Assembly: GCF_013044505.1 (NCBI RefSeq)
Contig: NZ_JABERD010000010.1
Location: 38,759 to 102,758, forward strand
Length of the DNA: 64,000 nt
Direction of reading: 5' to 3'
Origin: Streptomyces sp. S3(2020)
Lineage (GTDB): Bacteria; Actinomycetota; Actinomycetes; Streptomycetales; Streptomycetaceae
Position numbers and translations under genes: made by a program. How positions within the stretch are numbered: position 1 is the first letter of the stretch; each line of letters opens with the position of its first letter. The notes under the pieces are model-generated. The model did no database searches, was not told the origin of the DNA, and saw only the letters and a program-made list of their open reading frames with translations. Positions 8,568-16,300 of the stretch are shown piece by piece.

Positions 8568-10283
8568 ATGGTGAGGCTCCGCAGCGCACAGTGGTACGCG
8601 GGTCAGGACCGCAACGGCTACATCCACCGGGCGTGGATGCGCCGGGGCGTACCCGCCGACGCCTTCACCGGGCGGCCCCAGATTGCCATCGCCAACACCG
8701 CCTCGGACCTCACCCCCTGCAACGCACACCTCGACGAGGTCGCGGCCTCGGTGCGCAACGGCGTCTACGAGGCGGGCGGCATCCCCCTGGACCTGCCGGT
8801 CGTGTCGCTCGGCGAGACGAACGTACGGCCCACCGCGATGCTCTGGCGCAACATGGCCGCGATGGCCACCGAGGAGATGCTGCGGGCCAACCCCCTGGAC
8901 GGTGTCGTCCTGTTGGGCGGCTGCGACAAGACGATCCCGTCGCTGCTCATGGCCGCCGCCTCGGTGGATCTGCCCGCGGTCGTGGTCCCCGGCGGTCCGA
9001 TGCTCAACGGCACCTTCCGCGGCGGCCTGCTGGGCTGCGGCACCGGGGTGTGGCAGCTGTCGGAGGAGGTCCGGGCGGGCACACTCTCCCAGGAGCAGTT
9101 CACCCGCTCCGAGTCCTCCATGATCCGCAGCCGCGGACACTGCAACACCATGGGCACCGCGTCGACGATGGCCCTGGTCGCCGAGGCGCTGGGCACGGTA
9201 CTGCCCGGCACGGCCGGCACCCCCGCCCCCGACAGCCGGCTCCTGGAGGCCGCGCACCACACCGGACGGCTGGCCGTGGACATGGTCGCCGCCGACCGGC
9301 GGCCGGGCACCTTCCTGACCAAGGGCTCCTTCCACAACGCGATCGTGGCACTGGCCGCCATCGGCGGCTCGACCAACGCGGTCGTCCATCTCCTGGCGAT
9401 CGCGGGCCGGTCGGGCATTGATCTGACCCTCGACGACTTCGACCGCATCGGCTCCCGCGTCCCCGTCCTGGTGGACCTCCAGCCCGCCGGCCGCTTCCTC
9501 ATGGAGGACCTCCACCGCGCCGGAGGCCTCCTCGCCGTCCTGCGCGAGGTCCGCGACCTGCTCGACCCCGACGCGCTGACCGTCACCGGCGAACCCCTGG
9601 TCGGCTTCCTCGACGACGCCACCGTCTGGGACGCCGACGTCATCCGCCCCCGCGCGGAACCCCTCGTCGCCGAGGGCGGAATCGCCGTCCTGCGCGGCAA
9701 CCTCGCGCCCGACGGCGCCCTCGTCAAACCCGCCGCCGCCTCACCGCACCTGCTGCGTCATCGTGGCCGGGCCGTCGTCTTCGACTCCGTCGAGGACTTC
9801 CACGCCCGCGTCGACGACCCCGACCTGGACGTCGACGCCGACTCCGTCCTCGTCCTGCGCGGCTGCGGACCCAAGGGCTATCCGGGCATGCCCGAGGTCT
9901 CCAACATGCCGCTGCCGAAGAAGCTCCTCGAACAGGGCGTACGCGACATGGTCCGAGTCTGCGACGGCAGGATGAGCGGCACGGCGTACGGCACGGTCGT
10001 CCTGCACGTGGCCCCCGAAGCCGCGGCCGGCGGACCGCTGGGCCTGGTGCGCACGGGCGACTTCATCACCCTCGACGTCGAAGCCCGCCGGATCGACATC
10101 GACGTACCGGACGACGAACTCGCCCACCGCAAGCCCGACCAGGCCACCATCGACGGCTTCGCCGCACCCCGACGCGGCTGGGAGCGGCTCTACGTCGACC
10201 ACGTCCTCCAGGCGGACACCGGAGCCGACCTCGACTTCCTCGTCGGTTCCAGCGGGTCCGAGGTCAGCCGTGAGTCACATTGA
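8568..10283 (+). CDS. IlvD/Edd-family sugar-acid dehydratase
   Basis: 571 residues. Iron-sulfur dehydratase of the family that includes dihydroxyacid, arabonate, xylonate and gluconate dehydratases. The three cluster-ligand cysteines are visible: Cys51 (LTPCNAH), Cys119 (GGCDKT) and Cys192 (GHCNTMG). The C-terminal half has CDGRMSGTAYGTVVLHV. Because it sits with an alcohol dehydrogenase, an FAH-family hydrolase and an IclR regulator, and not with branched-chain amino acid genes, it more likely acts on an aldonic acid such as arabonate or fuconate. GGAAGGG precedes ATG 8568. The 3' end overlaps the convergent GlxA-type gene by 9 bases. Confidence 0.88.
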   Translation: MVRLRSAQWYAGQDRNGYIHRAWMRRGVPADAFTGRPQIAIANTASDLTPCNAHLDEVAASVRNGVYEAGGIPLDLPVVSLGETNVRPTAMLWRNMAAMATEEMLRANPLDGVVLLGGCDKTIPSLLMAAASVDLPAVVVPGGPMLNGTFRGGLLGCGTGVWQLSEEVRAGTLSQEQFTRSESSMIRSRGHCNTMGTASTMALVAEALGTVLPGTAGTPAPDSRLLEAAHHTGRLAVDMVAADRRPGTFLTKGSFHNAIVALAAIGGSTNAVVHLLAIAGRSGIDLTLDDFDRIGSRVPVLVDLQPAGRFLMEDLHRAGGLLAVLREVRDLLDPDALTVTGEPLVGFLDDATVWDADVIRPRAEPLVAEGGIAVLRGNLAPDGALVKPAAASPHLLRHRGRAVVFDSVEDFHARVDDPDLDVDADSVLVLRGCGPKGYPGMPEVSNMPLPKKLLEQGVRDMVRVCDGRMSGTAYGTVVLHVAPEAAAGGPLGLVRTGDFITLDVEARRIDIDVPDDELAHRKPDQATIDGFAAPRRGWERLYVDHVLQADTGADLDFLVGSSGSEVSRESH

Positions 10284-11219
10284 GCGTGCGCGGAAGGTGC
10301 GGCGATAGGCGTCCGGGGGCACGCCGACCGTGCGGTTGAAGTGCCGGCGCAGGGTCGTGGCGGTGCCCATGCCGGTGGCCGTCGCGATGGCGTCGACGCT
10401 GTCGTCGGTGGCCTCCAGCAACTCCTGGGCGCGGCGGATGCGTTGGGTCAGCAGCCACTGGAGCGGGGTGGTGCCGGTCGTCTCCCTGAACCGGCGGCCC
10501 AGGTGACGTGAGCTCATCCGCGCCTGACGGGCCAGGTCCTCCACGCCCAGCGGCTGGTCGAGCCGCTCCAGGACCCAGGGGAGCAGCCCGCCGAGCGGAT
10601 GCTCGTCACGGGTCGGCACCGGGGCCGCGACGAACTGCGCCTGGCCGCCCGCCCGGTGCGGTGGCACCACCAGCCGGCGGGCGACGACGTTGGCGACGGC
10701 CGAGCCGTGGTCCTGCCGGACGAGGTGCAGGCACAGATCCATCGCGGCGGCCTTGCCGGCGGAGGTGAGCACGCTGCCGTTGTCGACGTAGAGCACATCC
10801 GGGTCGACCTCCACCTCCGGATAGCCGGCGGACAGCGCCTCGGTGTGCGCCCAGTGCGTGGTCGCCCGCTTCCCGTCCAGCAGACCGGCGGCGGCCAGCA
10901 CGAACGCCCCGGTGCACAGGGAGGCCACCCGCGCCCCGGCCTCGTGGGCCGCGCGCACCGCGTCGACCAGCTCGGCGGGCGGATCCACGTCCACATCCGC
11001 CCAGCCGGGGACGATCACGGTGTCGGCGCGGGCGAGATGCTCGAACCCGTGGTCGGGCTCCAGGAGGAAACGGCCGACCCGGACGGCCCGCACCCCACAG
11101 ACGACGACGTCGTACCAGGGGACGGTCACACGGTCCGGGACGGAGCCGAACACCTCGTAGGCCATGGACAGCTCGAAGTGCAGCATCCCGTCGGTCACGG
11201 CCAGAGCGACAGTGGTCAT
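10275..11219 (-). CDS. GlxA-type regulator (DJ-1/PfpI + AraC HTH)
   Basis: 314 residues. N-terminal DJ-1/PfpI-like domain (about 1-180, with the elbow SLCTGAFVLA) and a C-terminal AraC/XylS double helix-turn-helix (LARQARMSSRHLGRRF, then IDAIATATGMG-like helix and PDAYRRTF end). ATG 11219 is preceded not by a Shine-Dalgarno sequence but by TACACT ending 7 bases before it, so the mRNA may be leaderless; the open frame to 11597 adds only low-complexity sequence. Divergent from the oxidoreductase gene at 11332, its probable target. Tail-to-tail overlap with the dehydratase gene. Confidence 0.87.
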   Translation of the reverse strand: MTTVALAVTDGMLHFELSMAYEVFGSVPDRVTVPWYDVVVCGVRAVRVGRFLLEPDHGFEHLARADTVIVPGWADVDVDPPAELVDAVRAAHEAGARVASLCTGAFVLAAAGLLDGKRATTHWAHTEALSAGYPEVEVDPDVLYVDNGSVLTSAGKAAAMDLCLHLVRQDHGSAVANVVARRLVVPPHRAGGQAQFVAAPVPTRDEHPLGGLLPWVLERLDQPLGVEDLARQARMSSRHLGRRFRETTGTTPLQWLLTQRIRRAQELLEATDDSVDAIATATGMGTATTLRRHFNRTVGVPPDAYRRTFRARSM

Positions 11220-11226
11220 GTCCGAA

Positions 11227-11232
11227 AGTGTA
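11227..11232 (-). promoter_or_regulatory. -10 box TACACT, likely leaderless start
   Basis: TACACT on the minus strand ends 7 bases before ATG 11219, placing the expected transcription start at the start codon. No purine-rich ribosome binding site is visible. Confidence 0.5.
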
Positions 11233-11270
11233 CGGGGCTCGTCGTTCCAGACACTCACGCCGGGGCGTCC

Positions 11271-11329
11271 GTTCTCGCCAGGATGTTCTCGACGGCAGAG
11301 AACGAGAACAACGAGAACGGGGAGAGAAC
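11271..11329. promoter_or_regulatory. Array of GTTCTC/GAGAAC hexamers
   Basis: Six hexamers in 59 bases: GTTCTC at 11271 and 11285, and its complement GAGAAC at 11298, 11304, 11313 and 11324 (four of the six extended to CGAGAAC or GTTCTCG). It fills the gap between the divergent GlxA-type regulator and oxidoreductase genes and runs up to the latter's ribosome binding site, so it is a probable multi-site operator. Confidence 0.55.
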
Positions 11330-11331
11330 CC

Positions 11332-12363
11332 ATGGGATCGGCACAGACGGTGACGGTGTACGGCGCGTACGGGCACACCGGACGCTTCGTGGTGGCACAT
11401 CTGCGGGAGCGCGGATTCGTCCCGGTCCTCTCCGGCCGCGACGCCGGCAAGCTCCGCGAGCTGGCCGCCACCCTCCCCGGGGTCGAAGTCCGGCCGGCGC
11501 CGGTCGACGACCCGGCCGCCCTCGACCGGGCCCTGGCCGGCGCGGACGCCGTGATCAACAGCGCCGGCCCCTTCGCGACCACCGCGGCCCCCGTCATCGA
11601 GGCGGCCCTGCGCGCCGGGATCCCCTACGTGGACGTGGCCGCCGAGATCGAGGCCAACGCCGACACCTTCACCCACTTCGCGGACCGCGCCCGGGCGGCG
11701 AAAGCGGTGATCGTCCCCGCGATGGCCTTCTACGGCGGCCTCGGCGACCTCCTGGCCACCGCCGCGATGGGCGACTGGACGACGGCCGACGAGGCGCACA
11801 TCGCCTACGGGCTGAGCGGCTGGCACCCCACCGCCGGGACACGGGCCGCGGGCGAGGTCTCCCACGGCCGGCGCGGCGGGCGGCGCGTCCGCTACACGAA
11901 GGGGCGGCTGGAGTACCACGACGACCAGCCGACCGTCCTGAAGTGGCACTTCCCCGAACCGATGGGCATCCGGGACGTCATGGGGGAGTTCACCATGGCC
12001 GACGTCGTCACCATCCCCAGCCATCTGGCCGTCCCCGAGGTGAGCACCCACATGGCGAGCGAGGCGGCCAGGGAACTCGCCGCCTCCGACACCCCGGCGC
12101 CGACCGCGGCCGACGACGACGGGCGCTCCGACCAGACCTTCCTCGTCGACGCCGTCGTACGCTCCGGTGGCACCGAACGGCGCGCCGTGGCCAGGGGCCG
12201 GGACATCTACGCCGTCACCGCACCCCTCGCGGTCGAGGCGGTCCACCGCATCCTCACCGGGCGGACCAGGACGGTCGGGGTCGCCTCCGCCGGCGAGATC
12301 TTCGACGCACCCGACTTCCTGCGCGCGCTGTCGCCGCACATCTCCGTCGAACTGCGCCCGTAG
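11332..12363 (+). CDS. NAD(P)-binding oxidoreductase, saccharopine-dehydrogenase-like
   Basis: 343 residues. N-terminal Rossmann fold with VYGAYGHTGRFV (GxxGxxG) at about 8-19, then a saccharopine-dehydrogenase-like core (INSAGPFATTAAPVIEAALR, GIPYVDVAAE). Such proteins include trans-acting enoyl reductases and many uncharacterised oxidoreductases, so the substrate is open. ATG 11332 has GGGGAGAG 5 bases upstream; the frame continues to 11164 but overlaps the regulator gene. The divergent GlxA-type regulator and hexamer array suggest inducible expression. Confidence 0.82.
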   Translation: MGSAQTVTVYGAYGHTGRFVVAHLRERGFVPVLSGRDAGKLRELAATLPGVEVRPAPVDDPAALDRALAGADAVINSAGPFATTAAPVIEAALRAGIPYVDVAAEIEANADTFTHFADRARAAKAVIVPAMAFYGGLGDLLATAAMGDWTTADEAHIAYGLSGWHPTAGTRAAGEVSHGRRGGRRVRYTKGRLEYHDDQPTVLKWHFPEPMGIRDVMGEFTMADVVTIPSHLAVPEVSTHMASEAARELAASDTPAPTAADDDGRSDQTFLVDAVVRSGGTERRAVARGRDIYAVTAPLAVEAVHRILTGRTRTVGVASAGEIFDAPDFLRALSPHISVELRP

Positions 12364-12448
12364 CGACGCGGCGAGAGGAACTGCCGTCACGAGCAAGGAA
12401 GTTGATGTGCGAAGCTGTCCCCACTGTGGGCGGCGGGAGGAGCGCAGG

Positions 12449-13249
12449 GTGACAGGCGACGGCGTGCGTGCCGAGGAGATCGACACCAGCAGACCGCACC
12501 CTGCCCGGATCTACGACTACCTGCTGGGCGGCAAGGACAACTACGAGGTCGACCAGCGCGCCGGCGACCAACTCGCCGCCGCCGCACCCGAGGTACGGAT
12601 CGGTCTGCGCGCCAACCGCGGATTCCTGCGGCGCGCCGTCCGCCACGTCGTCGCCGAGGGCGGCGTCCGTCAGCTCCTCGACATCGGCACCGGCCTTCCC
12701 ACCTCGCCGAACGTCCATGAGATCGCCCACGAGGTCGCACCGGACGTACGGGTCGCCTACGTGGACAACGACCCGATCGTCAAGGCACACGGCGACGCCC
12801 TGCTCAGCAGCGACGGCACGACCAGCATCGTGCTCGGCGACCTCCGCGACCCGAGGGCCATCGTGGACCACCCGGACATCCGCCGGGTCATCGACTTCGA
12901 CGAGCCGGTCGCCCTGCTCCTCGTCGCGATCGTCCACTTCCTCACCGACGCGGACAAGCCCGGGGAAATCATCGCCACCCTGCGCGACGCCCTCCCCTGC
13001 GGCAGCTACCTCGTCCTCTCCCACGCCACCGGCGACTTCGCCGACCGCACCGCGGCCCAAGCCGTCTACAACAAGGCCACCGCCAGCCTGAACCTCCGGT
13101 CCCACGCCGAGGTCGAGCGCTACTTCGACGGCTTCGACCTCATCGAACCCGGCCTCGCCCAGGCCCCGTTCTGGCGCCCGGACGCTCCACCGCCACCCGG
13201 CTCCGAACTGATCGGCTTCTACGGCGGCGTGGCACGCAGGCGGGACTGA
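12449..13249 (+). CDS. SAM-dependent methyltransferase, DUF574 type
   Basis: 266 residues. Opens with the family hallmark EEIDTSRPHPARIYDYLLGG and KDNYEVDQRAG, then the SAM-binding motif QLLDIGTGLPT, an acidic AYVDNDPIV strand end and the ARRRD C terminus. Streptomyces carry many paralogues of unknown substrate. Two in-frame GTG codons have ribosome binding sites: 12449 (GGGAGGAG, chosen for the family-typical length) and 12407 (AAGGAAG), which would add a short CPHC-containing lead. It stands alone between the oxidoreductase and the convergent repeat-protein gene. Confidence 0.88.
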   Translation: MTGDGVRAEEIDTSRPHPARIYDYLLGGKDNYEVDQRAGDQLAAAAPEVRIGLRANRGFLRRAVRHVVAEGGVRQLLDIGTGLPTSPNVHEIAHEVAPDVRVAYVDNDPIVKAHGDALLSSDGTTSIVLGDLRDPRAIVDHPDIRRVIDFDEPVALLLVAIVHFLTDADKPGEIIATLRDALPCGSYLVLSHATGDFADRTAAQAVYNKATASLNLRSHAEVERYFDGFDLIEPGLAQAPFWRPDAPPPPGSELIGFYGGVARRRD

Positions 13250-13272
13250 CCCCGCCGCACCGGGTTCCTATG

Positions 13273-13638
13273 TCACGCCCGTGCCTCGTGCCGTGACCGC
13301 TGAGCCACCAGCAGAGCGGTCACGCCCACCACCCCCAGGACCCCGACGGAGTGGAAGGCGCGGGAGGAACGCCAGGACAGCACCGACCACTTCGACTGCG
13401 CGGACAGGCACGACCCCGTGCTCAGCCATGATCCGAACGACACCAGTGACAGCGCCGACCCGATCGAGCCCACGGACAGCGCGCTCCCGATCGACCCGAC
13501 GGACAGCGCCGAGCCGACCGAACCGATCGACAACACCGATCCCACGGATCCGATCGACAGCACCGAGTCCTGCGACCACAGGGACAACAAGGAGTTCGTG
13601 CCGGAGGGACGCGTCGACGCCAAGGAGGGTTTTGTCAT
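13273..13638 (-). CDS. Ser-x-x triplet-repeat membrane protein
   Basis: 121 residues, not recognised as a characterised family. After a short polar lead there is an unbroken run of about 26 triplets in which every third residue is serine (roughly residues 15-92), built from units such as SVLSIGSVG and SALSVGSIG. The other two positions are small or hydrophobic. A transmembrane helix (VGVLGVVGVTALLV) and a basic tail (AQRSRHEARA) follow. Strict period-three repeats suggest a thin beta-solenoid or a packed glycine-zipper-like helix held at the membrane. ATG 13638 is preceded by AGGATGG; longer upstream frame sequence is not needed. Confidence 0.75.
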   Translation of the reverse strand: MTKPSLASTRPSGTNSLLSLWSQDSVLSIGSVGSVLSIGSVGSALSVGSIGSALSVGSIGSALSLVSFGSWLSTGSCLSAQSKWSVLSWRSSRAFHSVGVLGVVGVTALLVAQRSRHEARA

Positions 13639-13749
13639 GAGGCCATCCTGCCCGGCATCCGCCGTCCCGCCCATGGCATCCGCCGAATGGTCGCCGCGCG
13701 CTGAACAGGCGCCAGGTCCCCAGGCGGTCCGCTGCCCGTGAGCGGCACG

Positions 13750-13755
13750 TATCCT
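13750..13755 (+). promoter_or_regulatory. -10 box TATCCT, likely leaderless start
   Basis: TATCCT ends 7 bases before GTG 13763 of the barstar-like gene, and no Shine-Dalgarno sequence lies between. Confidence 0.5.
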
Positions 13756-13762
13756 CCGGGCT

Positions 13763-14146
13763 GTGACAGTCACCTATGTACTGGACGGCTCACAGGTCAG
13801 GACGCTGGAGGACTTCTGGCGCGTCGTGGGGGAGACCATCGGCGACGAAGGCTACTTCGGCCGCAACCTCGACGCCTTCGTCGACTGCCTCCGCGGCGGC
13901 TACGGCACGCCGGAGGACGGCGACTACGTGATCGAATGGCGTGATCACGAGTCGTCCCGCCGTCACCTCGGCCACCCCGAGACCGCCCGGCAGCTCGACA
14001 TCCGGCTCGCGCGCTGCCACCCGACGAACAGGCCCTCCGTGAGCGCCGACCTGGCGGAGGCCCGCGCCGGACGCGGGCCCACCGTCTTCGACTGGCTGGT
14101 CGCGATCATCGAGGGCGAACACCCGGGCGGACTGCGCCTGCGCTGA
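13763..14146 (+). CDS. Barstar-family protein
   Basis: 127 residues. The central segment (LEDFWRVVGETIG, then GYFGRNLDAFVDCLRGGYG) matches the barstar ribonuclease-inhibitor fold, in which an Asp-rich helix plugs a barnase-like active site. No barnase-like gene is adjacent, so this may be a stray immunity gene or a housekeeping homologue with another partner; Streptomyces often have such orphans. The C-terminal third (ADLAEARAGRGPTVFDWLVAI) is less typical. GTG 13763 lies 7 bases after a TATCCT box, which suggests a leaderless mRNA. Confidence 0.78.
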   Translation: MTVTYVLDGSQVRTLEDFWRVVGETIGDEGYFGRNLDAFVDCLRGGYGTPEDGDYVIEWRDHESSRRHLGHPETARQLDIRLARCHPTNRPSVSADLAEARAGRGPTVFDWLVAIIEGEHPGGLRLR

Positions 14147-14179
14147 CCGCCGCACCAGGATCGCGGCGGCCCCGGTCGT

Positions 14180-14869
14180 TCACGGCAGAACCTTCACCTG
14201 CACCCCGGAGATCCGCCCCACCTCGTCGAAGCCCACCTCCACCGCGTTCCCACCACCGAGGTCCGCGACGATCAGGTCGCCCTCGGAGCTCTGCGGCACA
14301 TCGTGGTGGTCGAAGTAGCCGCCGACGACATCCCGGGCCGAGTACCCGATCAGCCCCGCTCCGGTGAGGAGCGTCCGGGGCAGTGTGACCGGGTCCAGGC
14401 CGGCGCGGGGGACACGGGCGTCGTCGGGCAGGAAGTAGACCTGTGTGGCCGGGCCCGCCGGAACGCCGATGTACCCGGGCGCCTCGGCCACCCCCATCCC
14501 CGTGAAGGCGAGCATCTCGGCGGCCCGGCGAGGATCGGCGAACCCGGACAACGGCACGATCTCCTCGGCCAGTTCGGGGATCCCGTGCACCCGTCCGTAC
14601 CGTCGGACCGCGCCGGTCAGCGCCACCACCTCGGTGCCCCGCAGACCCGGATTGGCCCAGCCCCACATCCAGGACTGCTGGTCCATGTCGTAGGTCCCCA
14701 GCACCGCCACCCGCAGCTCCAGCTCCCCCTGCTGGTACAGGCAGGACGGCAGGTCGGCGGTCCACGGCCCCTCGGGCAGAAACGCGCCCAGCGCGTCGAG
14801 CTGGGCCGCACCCCACGCGGCATGCCGTTCGGCCTCACGCAGGAACGCCTCGCTGAATTCACTCACCAT
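14180..14869 (-). CDS. Uncharacterised protein, DUF6882-like
   Basis: 229 residues, cytoplasmic, no signal or membrane segment. It contains MWGWANPGLRG after an aromatic/acidic N-terminal region, a pattern I associate with DUF6882; the family assignment is from memory. Also GLIGYSARDVVGGYFDHHDVP and a final EVGRISGVQVKVLP. Function unknown. ATG 14869 is preceded by TAGGGT at 6 bases and no Shine-Dalgarno sequence, so it is probably read from a leaderless mRNA. Neighbours give no functional hint. Confidence 0.7.
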   Translation of the reverse strand: MVSEFSEAFLREAERHAAWGAAQLDALGAFLPEGPWTADLPSCLYQQGELELRVAVLGTYDMDQQSWMWGWANPGLRGTEVVALTGAVRRYGRVHGIPELAEEIVPLSGFADPRRAAEMLAFTGMGVAEAPGYIGVPAGPATQVYFLPDDARVPRAGLDPVTLPRTLLTGAGLIGYSARDVVGGYFDHHDVPQSSEGDLIVADLGGGNAVEVGFDEVGRISGVQVKVLP

Positions 14870-14875
14870 GCCCCG

Positions 14876-14881
14876 ACCCTA
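14876..14881 (-). promoter_or_regulatory. -10 box TAGGGT, likely leaderless start
   Basis: TAGGGT on the minus strand ends 6 bases before ATG 14869. Confidence 0.5.
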
Positions 14882-15000
14882 CGAAACGGCCGGATCACAC
14901 CTCGAACAGGGTCGGACGGGGCGCGTCACCGCAACGGCCGGGTGCCGCTGTGGGGGAGTTCGGGTTCCCGGCACCCTGATGTGTGTCCCGGCCCCTTGGC

Positions 15001-15804
15001 CTATTTGCGGAGCCAGAAACCGGAGCGTTCCAACCACAGCGACAGCAGGTCCGCGTCCCCGAACACCTCGACGGACGCGTCGGCCGGGGTGCGGCGGCCG
15101 TAGAGCAGCAGTACGAGGTCGGTGAGCGGGGCACGGACGGCCACCGCGGCCTTCGCGTGGGTGTGGCTCCAGGTGATCGGCACGGCGGTGAGGTCCACCA
15201 GCCACTCGGCGTGGGGCGCGTCGGTGGCGTGCAGGTGCAGTGTGCGGCCGGGTCCGGTGAGGGGCGGTGCGTCGGGCCCGGCGGCCTCCAGCACCCGGGG
15301 CAGCGCGCCGAACCCCATCCACTCGTCCAGGGCGTCCCGCGCCAGCTCCTCCCGTACGGCGAAGGGGGTCCCCGTGACGAAGGCGGCGTCGGCGGCGTGC
15401 AGGGTCGTCTCGTGGGCCATCCGCCGGGCCCAGAAACCCGCGACACCGCTCGGTGCGACCGTCCACACCGGGGCGTCGGAACCGGCCTCGCGCAGGGCCC
15501 CGGTCAGTTCCGCGGCTCCTTCGGCGAGCCAGGCGTCCAGGTCGGCGGCGGACTCGGGAGCGGGCGAGAAGACGTCGTCCACCATGTCGTGGGCGACGGG
15601 ACCGGTCGCTCGGCCGCGGACGATCCGCGCCGCCCACCGATGGGTCCCTCCGACGTGCCGGGCGAGCTGCGTCAGGCTCCATCCGGGACAACTGGGGACG
15701 GACGTCGCGGCCGGCCCCGCCTCGGCGGACCGCACGGCCGCGCGCAACTCGCCGGCCCGGGTGCCGATTTCGGTGCAGAAGATGTCATGCTTCACATCAC
15801 TCAC
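15001..15804 (-). CDS. Maleylpyruvate-isomerase-family mycothiol-dependent protein
   Basis: 267 residues. The N-terminal DinB-like four-helix domain carries the signature SVPSCPGWSLTQLARHVGGTHRWAA region, whose Trp and His ligands bind metal and mycothiol in this actinobacterial family; the C-terminal part (LTGPGRTLHLHATD, WSHTHAKAAVAVRAP) matches the small SCP2-like domain. The substrate is unknown for most members; detoxification by mycothiol transfer is the usual idea. The start is GTG 15804, with TACGGT 6 bases upstream. Confidence 0.85.
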   Translation of the reverse strand: MSDVKHDIFCTEIGTRAGELRAAVRSAEAGPAATSVPSCPGWSLTQLARHVGGTHRWAARIVRGRATGPVAHDMVDDVFSPAPESAADLDAWLAEGAAELTGALREAGSDAPVWTVAPSGVAGFWARRMAHETTLHAADAAFVTGTPFAVREELARDALDEWMGFGALPRVLEAAGPDAPPLTGPGRTLHLHATDAPHAEWLVDLTAVPITWSHTHAKAAVAVRAPLTDLVLLLYGRRTPADASVEVFGDADLLSLWLERSGFWLRK

Positions 15805-15810
15805 CGAGCC

Positions 15811-15816
15811 ACCGTA
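15811..15816 (-). promoter_or_regulatory. -10 box TACGGT, likely leaderless start
   Basis: TACGGT on the minus strand ends 6 bases before GTG 15804; no ribosome binding site is visible. Confidence 0.45.
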
Positions 15817-15871
15817 GAACGGACCGGGCCTCCGCTCAACGCGGATTCACGCCTGGCTCTCCGGAGCGCCT

Positions 15872-16192
15872 GTGCAGTTGAATCGTGCGATGAACGCGAT
15901 GAACCCGGTGGACATGTCCACCCGAGAGATCCGCATCCCCCTCGACGAGGTCGTCGCGATCCTCCAGGACCTCAACGAGTTCGTGGTCTCCCTTGACCGC
16001 CTTGGCTCCCGCGAGGCATCCGGAACCGCCGACGACTCGACCGTGGGCAGGTTCGTCAGCGACTGGGATGTCGCCCGCCGTCTGGCCCACGCCCGGCGCG
16101 TCATCAGCGTCGCCCTGGACGAGCAGCTGACCGAGCAGGACAACGCCGCGATCGACGCCCTGTGCGACCGAGGACGCTTCTACGGCGGCTAG
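15872..16192 (+). CDS. Small hypothetical protein
   Basis: 106 residues at most, mostly predicted helix and acidic, with no signal or membrane segment. Recognisable only by its coding character (third-position GC and no competing frame of better quality). The start is uncertain: GTG 15872, ATG 15890, ATG 15899 and ATG 15914 are all in frame and none has a strong ribosome binding site. The core (IRIPLDEVVAILQDLNEFVV to RRLAHARRVISVALDEQL) looks like a helical bundle. Function unknown. Confidence 0.6.
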   Translation: MQLNRAMNAMNPVDMSTREIRIPLDEVVAILQDLNEFVVSLDRLGSREASGTADDSTVGRFVSDWDVARRLAHARRVISVALDEQLTEQDNAAIDALCDRGRFYGG

Positions 16193-16300
16193 CGCCGGCG
16201 ACGCCGCCGAAGCGGAACGTCGGGACGGGCCGTCGTCCGGCCGTACTCGATTCCCGGCTCCCGTGCGCGGCCGCCGGTTGCGGATCCAGGGGAAGGGTGG

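Noticed and set aside
10606..12486. 626-residue minus-strand frame across a divergent promoter
   Set aside because: It spans the divergent gap and both flanking genes in other frames and has no domain.
13400..13600. CRISPR-like direct repeats
   Set aside because: The repeats are short, contiguous and in frame with the Ser-x-x protein; there are no unique spacers.
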